From contig DSBX01000315.1 of assembly GCA_011049385.1 (NCBI GenBank), positions 1 through 13,129 of the forward strand: 13,129 nt of DNA, given 5' to 3'. This DNA is from Caldifarciminota bacterium (lineage in GTDB: Bacteria > Hydrothermota > Tepidihabitantia > Tepidihabitantales > Tepidihabitantaceae). Under the pieces are notes generated by a model. The model saw only the letters and a list, made by a program, of their open reading frames with translations, ran no database searches and was not told the origin of the DNA. Shown one piece after another: positions 6,177 through 11,686 of the stretch; the first letter of the stretch is position 1, and every line of letters begins with the position of its first letter. Both the position numbers and the translations under genes were made by a program.

Positions 6177-7493
6177 ATGACGCTTGCAGAGAAGATTCGA
6201 ACTCACCAAGCCTCCGTGGCGGTCATTGGTATCGGCTATGTCGGCCTGCCGCTCGGCGTCGAAATCGCCCGGACCGGGTTCCCGACCGTCGGCATTGACG
6301 TTGACCGGTCCAAAGTCCGCGCGGTGAACGCCGGTCGCAGTTTCATCGAGGATGTGCCCGATTCGGATGTCACCGAGGTCGTGAAGTCCGGACGCCTGCG
6401 GGCAACGACCGACTACGCCGCCTGCGCGGACTGCGACGTCATCAACATCTGCGTACCCACCCCGTTCACCGCGACCAAGGACCCGGACGTCTCCTACATC
6501 GTCGAGTCCGGCCGGCTGATCGCGCGCCATCTGAAGCGCGGCGACCTCGTCATCCTCCGCAGTACGACCTACCCGGAAACGACCGAGAAGGTTCTCCTAC
6601 CGGTGCTTGAGACAAGTGGCCTCAAGGCCGGCCGCAACTTCCATCTTGCTTTCGCGCCGGAGAGGATTGACCCGGGCAACAAGCATTTCACAACCCGCAC
6701 CACCCCGGTCGTCGTCGGCGGACTGACTCAACGCTGCACGAAACTGGCCCGGCAGTTCCACGAGCAATTCGTCAGCGAGGTCTACCCGGTATCCTCACCG
6801 CGCGCCGCCGAGATGAGCAAACTGCTCGAGAACATCTTCCGCAGTGTCAACATCGCGCTCGTCAACGAGATGGCGTTGATGTGCGAGCGAATGGGCGGCA
6901 TTGACATCTGGGAGGTGGTCAAGGCGGCATCGTCCAAGCCTTACGGGTTCATGCCGTTCTACCCGGGGCCGGGCATCGGCGGGCACTGCATCTTGATTGA
7001 CCCCTACTACCTGAGCTGGAAGGCCCGCGAATACGACTTCCACTCAAACTTCATCGAACTCGCGGCCCAAACCAACGAGAGCATGCCCTATCACGTTGCC
7101 GACCGCCTGCTCGAAGTGCTGGGCACGAACGGCATACCGGCCTCGCGTGCACGCCTGCTCATCCTCGGCGCGGCCTTCAAGCGCGACGTCGAAGACACCC
7201 GGCACTCGCCCGCAATCAAGGTCATGGAAATCCTGACAAGCAAGGTAAAGACCATCCGCTATCACGACCCGCACGTACCCGAACTGGCCATCAACGGCCG
7301 GTGCGCGCGCTCGACGCCCCTGACCGACGCCGCGTTGCGGGCGGCCGACTGCGTGCTGATCCTCACCGACCACTCAGCGTTTGACTACGACCGCATCCTT
7401 TTGAAGGGCAGGCTGATCCTCGACTGCCGCAACGCCATCAAACAGCGAGGACCGAAGAAGCTCTACACGCTCGGCGATCGCAGTCGGCGCTAG
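6177..7493 (+). CDS. UDP-N-acetyl-hexosamine 6-dehydrogenase (nucleotide sugar dehydrogenase)
   Basis: It oxidises C6 of a UDP-sugar to the uronic acid using two NAD+, supplying precursors for surface polysaccharide or N-glycans. The 438 residues show the Rossmann motif VIGIGYVGLPLG (16-27), FAPERIDPGN (159-168), SKLLENIFRSVNIALVNEMA (214-233), and the catalytic Cys271 in GPGIGGHCILIDPYYLSWKA. FKRDVEDTRHSPAIKVMEIL marks the C-terminal UDP-binding domain. The WKAREY and PYGFMPFYPGPG context resembles WbpA/WecC/TviB-type UDP-GlcNAc or UDP-ManNAc dehydrogenases more than UDP-glucose dehydrogenase, but the substrate is not certain. The start at 6177 is chosen for its Shine-Dalgarno; starting at 6114 would add 21 unconserved residues. 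It lies 59 bases after the ATPase gene, functionally unrelated to it. Its TAG lies in a CTAG shared with the stop of the opposing gene. Confidence 0.92.
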   Translation: MTLAEKIRTHQASVAVIGIGYVGLPLGVEIARTGFPTVGIDVDRSKVRAVNAGRSFIEDVPDSDVTEVVKSGRLRATTDYAACADCDVINICVPTPFTATKDPDVSYIVESGRLIARHLKRGDLVILRSTTYPETTEKVLLPVLETSGLKAGRNFHLAFAPERIDPGNKHFTTRTTPVVVGGLTQRCTKLARQFHEQFVSEVYPVSSPRAAEMSKLLENIFRSVNIALVNEMALMCERMGGIDIWEVVKAASSKPYGFMPFYPGPGIGGHCILIDPYYLSWKAREYDFHSNFIELAAQTNESMPYHVADRLLEVLGTNGIPASRARLLILGAAFKRDVEDTRHSPAIKVMEILTSKVKTIRYHDPHVPELAINGRCARSTPLTDAALRAADCVLILTDHSAFDYDRILLKGRLILDCRNAIKQRGPKKLYTLGDRSRR

Positions 7494-7927
7494 TCCGAAG
7501 CCCAGCGCCGAACCAGCGCAACCAAGCCAGGAAGAGCGGCCGCGACCGGCTCCGACAGCGGGGCATCGAACGCAAGCGTACCAGGCTGAATCGCCAGGAA
7601 CTCAATTCTCGCCGATAGTTGCTGTTCGAGCATCGCGACCACCAAGGACAGCGGCAGAGTGTGGGTGGAAACCGACCCCGCACTGAGCAGTGCCAACTCT
7701 TCACGACCACAGAGACGGTACTCGCCCGGCACGCCGCCGAAGTCGCAGGCATCCACGATCAACACCGCGTCCGGCCCGGCCGCCATCACCGGACCAAGGT
7801 AGTTCTCCGGCGAGAGACCGGCATCAAAGACCCGCAGTTCATCGGTCGCCCGGATTCCATCGGCGATGCGCGGCCCGACGGCATCGTCGCCCCGAAGCCG
7901 ATTGCCGACCGCCAGCACGACCCGCAC
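7490..7927 (-). CDS. Hydrogenase maturation protease, HycI type
   Basis: These proteases remove the C-terminal peptide from the large subunit of [NiFe] hydrogenases after nickel insertion. The 145 residues hold the family marks: AVGNRLRGDDAVG (6-18) with the metal-ligand acid at Asp15, FDAGLSPENYLGP (34-46), LIVDACDFGGVPGE (56-69) with Asp59, and STHTLPLSLV (87-96) with His89. AIQPGTLAFDAPLS near the end is typical of the HycI branch. The start is GTG at 7927, one base after the stop of the upstream TPR gene; an upstream ATG at 7972 would add unconserved residues. No clear ribosome binding site is seen, so coupling is likely. It is last in the minus-strand operon. No hydrogenase subunit or other hyp gene is in the window, so its substrate must be encoded elsewhere. 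Confidence 0.88.
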   Translation of the reverse strand: MRVVLAVGNRLRGDDAVGPRIADGIRATDELRVFDAGLSPENYLGPVMAAGPDAVLIVDACDFGGVPGEYRLCGREELALLSAGSVSTHTLPLSLVVAMLEQQLSARIEFLAIQPGTLAFDAPLSEPVAAALPGLVALVRRWASD

Positions 7928-7928
7928 C

Positions 7929-8933
7929 CTAACGCTCGCACCGACGCCGGTACTGCCGAGCCTCGGCAACATAGCGGTCCAACCAGGGCACCTGCCGCTC
8001 GTAACGCGACCAGGCGATAATCCGGTCCGCGTAAGCCAGCGCGCTGTCTTGGAGGCCCAAACCATCCCATGCCTTCATCGCAACCAGCCGGTTCTCCGAC
8101 CGCCCGTAGCGGTTGCCGGGGAAGTCGCGGGTGATGCTGGAGTCGAGCCGGCCGGCAACCTGGAGCGCATCCTCCCATCGGCCGGCCGCGAGATAGGTGT
8201 CCCGGAGCAGGCGCAAGCCGGTGCGGTTCTCCGGGTACTGACGCAGGATGCGCTCGCAAACCTCGACCGCCTGCTCGAACTCGCCGTCTTCTTTGTGCAT
8301 GTAGGCAAGCATGAACCCGGCGGCATTGGCGAGCCAGCCTTCGCCGTCCAGCGAACGCGCGATCATCCGGTAAGCCCGTTTGCGCGAACCGAGCAGGCCC
8401 AACCCGAGCGCGTAGCGGTCGGCATTGACCCGGACGTACTCTATCGCCGCCAGTCCGAACCAGCCGTCGGCCAGCGTCGAGTCAAGAGCTACCGCCCGGC
8501 CCAGCGACCGCGAGGCGGAGTTGAGCGTCATCACCGCCCGAAGCCTGCTCCTCTGCCAGCCCTGGCAGTTGGCCCGGTTAAGCTGGGTCAGCCCGAAGAG
8601 AAGATGTGCCCGGGCATCATCGGGGTGGGTCCGCAGCCGCTCGCGGCAGGCGGCCAGCGCCCGGTCACTGGTGCGGTGGAAGGAATCGGCCAGTGCCGGG
8701 TCGCCGCTATCGTAGAGCAACATCTGGACCAGCGCCGCACGCCAGAACGCGACCAGCGGTGCCAGAGTATCGCGCTCAGACACCCGCGCCAGCGTTGCCC
8801 AGGCGCTGTCATACTGTTGAGCGTAGCCGAGGCTGACCGCCCGGTGTACCGAACCGGCAACAACCGGCATCGCAAACAATACCGCGAACAGGCCGACCGC
8901 GACCCGGACGCGTGCGCCGTCAGGCCAGCGCAA
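7929..8933 (-). CDS. Exported TPR-repeat protein of unknown function
   Basis: I do not recognise a specific family. The 334-residue product starts with Arg-rich residues and a hydrophobic stretch VAVGLFAVLFAMPVVAG (11-27), a probable signal peptide cleaved near VVA-G. The rest is helical and reads as degenerate TPRs: CRERLRTHPDDARAHLLFGL, SLGRAVALDSTLADGWFGLA, EDGEFEQAVEVCERILRQYP then ENRTGLRLLRDTYLAAGRWE, and DSALAYADRIIAWS. It would therefore sit in the periplasm or at the outer face and act as a protein-binding scaffold (inference). The start is TTG, overlapping the end of ridA by 14 bases; no in-frame ATG precedes the hydrophobic segment. The Shine-Dalgarno is weak. Neighbours are cytosolic metabolic enzymes, so an exported protein here is unexpected. 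Confidence 0.82.
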   Translation of the reverse strand: MRWPDGARVRVAVGLFAVLFAMPVVAGSVHRAVSLGYAQQYDSAWATLARVSERDTLAPLVAFWRAALVQMLLYDSGDPALADSFHRTSDRALAACRERLRTHPDDARAHLLFGLTQLNRANCQGWQRSRLRAVMTLNSASRSLGRAVALDSTLADGWFGLAAIEYVRVNADRYALGLGLLGSRKRAYRMIARSLDGEGWLANAAGFMLAYMHKEDGEFEQAVEVCERILRQYPENRTGLRLLRDTYLAAGRWEDALQVAGRLDSSITRDFPGNRYGRSENRLVAMKAWDGLGLQDSALAYADRIIAWSRYERQVPWLDRYVAEARQYRRRCER

Positions 8934-9294
8934 TGAGCTCTATCTCGACCCGGACGCCCTTGGGCAATCCGGCGACCGCGATGCATGACCGGGCCGGGTA
9001 TGGCTCCTCGAACCAGTGGGCATAGACTTCGTTGACCGCGCCGAAGTCGGCCATGTCGGTCAGGAAGACGGTGACCTTGATTGCCCGGTGCAGGCCGGTA
9101 CCTGCGGCCTCCAGTACCGCGGCGAGGTTGCGCAACGCCAAATCAGCTTCGGCCGCGACGTCAACCTTCGGCACCTGGCCGGTGGCCGGGTCAATCGGTA
9201 CCGAACCGGAGGTGTACACGAAACCGCCGACCTTGACCGCCTGGCTGTATGGCCCGACCGGTGCCGGAGCCTTGTCGGTACGAACTGCTTCCAT
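8920..9294 (-). CDS. ridA: RidA family 2-iminobutanoate/2-iminopropanoate deaminase
   Basis: RidA hydrolyses reactive enamine/imine intermediates made by PLP enzymes such as serine/threonine dehydratase, protecting them from damage; it is a cytosolic trimer. The 124 residues contain TDKAPAPVGPYSQAV (6-20), VGGFVYTSGSVPIDPATGQV (22-41), NLAAVLEAAGTGL, VFLTDMADFGAVNEVYAHWF and PARSCIAVAGLPKGVRVEIE (100-119). Arg102 and Glu117 match the substrate-binding pair of active RidA proteins. Three in-frame ATGs lie at 9306, 9300 and 9294; the third has GGAG 6 bases upstream and gives the normal length, so it is used. It then starts 2 bases after the acyltransferase stop; the 9306 start would overlap it by 10. 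Confidence 0.94.
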   Translation of the reverse strand: MEAVRTDKAPAPVGPYSQAVKVGGFVYTSGSVPIDPATGQVPKVDVAAEADLALRNLAAVLEAAGTGLHRAIKVTVFLTDMADFGAVNEVYAHWFEEPYPARSCIAVAGLPKGVRVEIELIALA

Positions 9295-9296
9295 CT

Positions 9297-10214
9297 TCAT
9301 CTCCATGATACCAGGTTTCCCATTGCGATCGAGTAGAGCTTCGTTGCGGAAGTATCGGCCCGGGACAGCATCACGATCGGCCGGCGCGCGCCGACAACAA
9401 GACCGCAGGCCTTGGCGCCGCCGAGGTACTGTAGCCCCTTGGCGAGAACGTTGCCGGTTGCCATTGAGGGCACGACCAGGATGTCCACATCGCCCGCGAC
9501 CTCGCTGGCGATTCGCTTGACTCGCGCCGCCTCGGCCGAAAGCGCGACGTCTACCGCCAGCGGCCCCTCGACAAGCGCCTCACCGAACTCGCCCTGCTCG
9601 CCCATCCGGGTGATAATCGCCCAGTCCAGCGTCTCAGCTATGTTGAGCTTGATTCTCTCCACCGCGGATAGCAGAGCCACCTTGGGCCGGGAGTTGCCGA
9701 AGAACAACGATAGTTCGACCGCGTTGCGGACGATGTCGATCTTGCGTTTCAGGTCCAACTCGGCGTTGATGCCGCCGTCGGTTATCGCCAACGCCTTGTG
9801 GTAGCTCGGGAGTTCGAGGTAGGCGACGTGACTCAGGATGCGGTCATCCCGCAGACCGGAATCGTCGGCCAGCACGCCCTTCAAGAATGTTGCGCTGTCA
9901 ACCTGGCCCTTCATCAGGAAGTCGCCGTTGTCGGCGGCATCGCGAACCGCGGCGTCAACCGCCGCCCGCAGTTCGGCCCGGTGGTGAATCTCGAAACGGG
10001 CCGGATCTACCTTCAGGCTCGCGCAGATTGTCGTGATGCGCTGTTCATCGCCGTAAAGCACGGCGGTAACGATCCCTTCCCGCTCGGCCTCGGCAAGGGC
10101 CTCAATTGCCGCGCAGTCTTCACCGCAGGCGACAACGCACCGCCGACGGCCCTTCTTGCGGGCCAGCGCGAGCATACCCTCGAAGGTGCCGGTCGGACCG
10201 AGGTCAACAGCCAT
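9297..10214 (-). CDS. ptb: Phosphate acetyl/butyryltransferase (Ptb type)
   Basis: It exchanges CoA and phosphate on an acyl group (acyl-CoA + Pi = acyl-phosphate + CoA). The 305 residues match the Ptb branch in length and pattern: GDFLMKGQVDSATFLKGVL (97-115), ILSHVAYLELPSYHKALAIT (126-145), DGGINAELDLKRKIDIVRNA, KVALLSAVERI, VDGP-like VEGPLAVDVALS (215-226), ADILLVP-like VDILVVPSMATGNVLAKGLQ and the ending KLYSIAMG. ATG at 10214 gives the family N-terminus and overlaps glnA by 11 bases; the frame is open further upstream inside glnA but that part is a shadow. No acyl kinase (buk/ack) follows, which is the usual partner. Acyl-chain preference is not deducible, so the symbol is tentative. Ribosome binding site is weak (GGGAG 14 bases upstream), consistent with coupling to glnA. 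Confidence 0.88.
   Translation of the reverse strand: MAVDLGPTGTFEGMLALARKKGRRRCVVACGEDCAAIEALAEAEREGIVTAVLYGDEQRITTICASLKVDPARFEIHHRAELRAAVDAAVRDAADNGDFLMKGQVDSATFLKGVLADDSGLRDDRILSHVAYLELPSYHKALAITDGGINAELDLKRKIDIVRNAVELSLFFGNSRPKVALLSAVERIKLNIAETLDWAIITRMGEQGEFGEALVEGPLAVDVALSAEAARVKRIASEVAGDVDILVVPSMATGNVLAKGLQYLGGAKACGLVVGARRPIVMLSRADTSATKLYSIAMGNLVSWR
9301..9304 (-). promoter_or_regulatory. Ribosome binding site choosing among three ridA start codons
   Basis: GGAG on the minus strand is 6 bases before the ATG at 9294 and lies too close to, or after, the other two ATGs. Confidence 0.55.
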
Positions 10215-11583
10215 AGTACAGGTCGTACTCCCGGGGATGAGGCCGGAGGTGGACCGCGTCCGCCTCGGCCCGCCGATAGCCGAGCCAGAATTCAAGGAGC
10301 GAGGTCGGGAAGACGTCGGCGCGGCACAGGTAGTCGCTGTCCTTCCTGAGCGCCGCGAGCGCCTCGGGCAGGGAACGAGGCAGAAGCTTGGAGCCGAACT
10401 CCTCCGCCGCATCGCGCAGTTCGCCCTGGAACGGCATACCGGCGTCGAGCCGGCGGGTGATACCATCGAGCCCGGCCAGCGCCATCGCCGCAATCGTCAG
10501 GTACGGGTTGCCGGTGCCGTCCGGAATCCGGTACTCGATGACGACGCGGTCCGGATCGGTAACGTAACCCGGGATCCGGATGGCGGCGTTTCGACTGCCG
10601 AGCGAGAAGAACGCCAGCGTCGGCGCTTCGTAGCCGGGGACAAGGCGGCGGTACGAGTTGGTGCTGGGATTGGTGATCCCACAGAGCGAAGGAGCGTGTT
10701 CAAGTATGCCGGCGATGTAGTGGAGCGCAAGCCCGGAGAGCCGCGTCGGACTGGCCGCGTCGCCGAACAGTGACCGGCCGCCCTTCGACAGGTGCTGATG
10801 GAAGTGCATTCCTGATCCTGGCTCGCCGAACAGCGGCTTGGGCATGAACGTCGCGCTCCGACCACACCGGAAAGCCAGGTTACGAATGAGGTACTTGGCG
10901 AGCACGACCGCGTCTGCGGCTTGGAGAGCAGGCATCATCCCGGGCTCAACCTCGACATGAGAGTACCGCCCGCCCTCGTGATGGTGGTACTTGATCGGAA
11001 TCCCGAGTCCGGCCATCATCGCCACCAGCTCATTGCGGAAATCCCAACTCCGGTCGTAGGGCGGGGCGATGTGGTAGGCCGAGCCCTGGCGCAGGGTCAT
11101 CCCGGTCCGGTCTTCCACGGCGCACTCATCAGCATCAACCCGGTAACCGGCCTCGGCCCCGTCGCCCCCGAACCGGACGCTATCAAACAGGTAGAACTCG
11201 AGCTCCGGCAAGACCATCAGGTCACTGCCATTGGTCTCGTCGCGCACGAGCGCAAGCGCCCGACGCAGAACCGCGCGCGGGTCACGAGCGCATTCTTCCC
11301 CGGTCAGCGGGTCGCTGATGGCGGCAAGACAGGACAGTGTCGGCTGGTCGGCGAAGGGGTCAATGAAGGCGGTGTCGAAGTCCGGCTTCAGAACCATATC
11401 GCCGGCGTCAACCGTCCCGAAACCGATGACTGAGGAACCGTCGAAACCTGTGCCGTCAGTAATTGCGGCCTCCAAACGCTCAATCGGCATCGTCACATGC
11501 CGAAGCCGGCCGGCAACGTCGGAGTACTTCAGGTCGAGGAAACGGACCTTGTGTTCGCGAATCAGATCTTTGGCTCGCTGCAT
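10204..11583 (-). CDS. glnA: Type I glutamine synthetase (no adenylylation site)
   Basis: It makes glutamine from glutamate, ammonia and ATP as a cytosolic dodecamer. The 459 residues include GTGFDGSSVIGF (44-55), LPELEFYLF (125-133), the metal site HHHEGGRYSHVEVEP (200-214), GSGMHFHQHL (256-265), NPSTNSYRRLVPGYEAP (305-321), SRNAAIRIP (330-338) and EYRIPDGTGNPYL (350-362). Glu203 and Glu211 keep the eight-residue spacing of the metal-binding glutamates, but the usual Gly-Gln between them is Ser-His. The loop that carries the adenylylated Tyr (NLYDLPP) in enterobacterial enzymes is missing: the chain runs from EEFGSKLL straight to PRSLPEALAAL, as in the GSI-alpha class. Control by adenylylation is therefore unlikely. 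No Shine-Dalgarno precedes the ATG. It leads the minus-strand operon. Confidence 0.94.
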   Translation of the reverse strand: MQRAKDLIREHKVRFLDLKYSDVAGRLRHVTMPIERLEAAITDGTGFDGSSVIGFGTVDAGDMVLKPDFDTAFIDPFADQPTLSCLAAISDPLTGEECARDPRAVLRRALALVRDETNGSDLMVLPELEFYLFDSVRFGGDGAEAGYRVDADECAVEDRTGMTLRQGSAYHIAPPYDRSWDFRNELVAMMAGLGIPIKYHHHEGGRYSHVEVEPGMMPALQAADAVVLAKYLIRNLAFRCGRSATFMPKPLFGEPGSGMHFHQHLSKGGRSLFGDAASPTRLSGLALHYIAGILEHAPSLCGITNPSTNSYRRLVPGYEAPTLAFFSLGSRNAAIRIPGYVTDPDRVVIEYRIPDGTGNPYLTIAAMALAGLDGITRRLDAGMPFQGELRDAAEEFGSKLLPRSLPEALAALRKDSDYLCRADVFPTSLLEFWLGYRRAEADAVHLRPHPREYDLYYGC

Positions 11584-11589
11584 AGGACA

Positions 11590-11617
11590 AGGATGCCGTA
11601 TCGGCCCGCGAAGTCAA
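11590..11617 (-). promoter_or_regulatory. Possible glnA promoter giving a nearly leaderless mRNA
   Basis: On the minus strand TTGACT (11617-11612) is followed after 16 bases by CATCCT (11595-11590), matching three of six -10 bases. Transcription would start at about the ATG (11583), which fits the absence of a ribosome binding site. The -35 shares TTGACTTC with the rpsP promoter. The -10 is poor, so the call is tentative. Confidence 0.4.
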
Positions 11618-11640
11618 GCGGTGCGCCGTTCTCATACGGG

Positions 11641-11666
11641 GAGGGCGGCCCGGGAAGGCCGCCCTC
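11641..11666 (-). terminator. Strong hairpin after the secreted-protein gene
   Basis: GAGGGCGGCC and GGCCGCCCTC form a perfect 10-bp inverted repeat with a 6-base loop, 20 bases past the stop of the minus-strand gene and 24 bases before the proposed glnA -35. It probably ends the upstream transcript. On the minus strand the next bases are CCCGTATGAG, without a T-run, so it may act as an RNA-end stabiliser or a Rho-assisted site. Confidence 0.65.
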
Positions 11667-11686
11667 TTCCTTGCTTCGCGAACCGC

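Noticed and set aside
7866..8936. Plus-strand open frame of 356 codons
   Set aside because: Antisense to the TPR and protease genes, with no recognisable domain and no ribosome binding site; the minus-strand reading has clear families.
10215..10493. N-terminal extension of the phosphate acyltransferase
   Set aside because: This part is antisense-free but lies wholly in the glnA gene in another frame; it is Arg/Ser-rich shadow sequence, and family similarity starts at the ATG at 10214.
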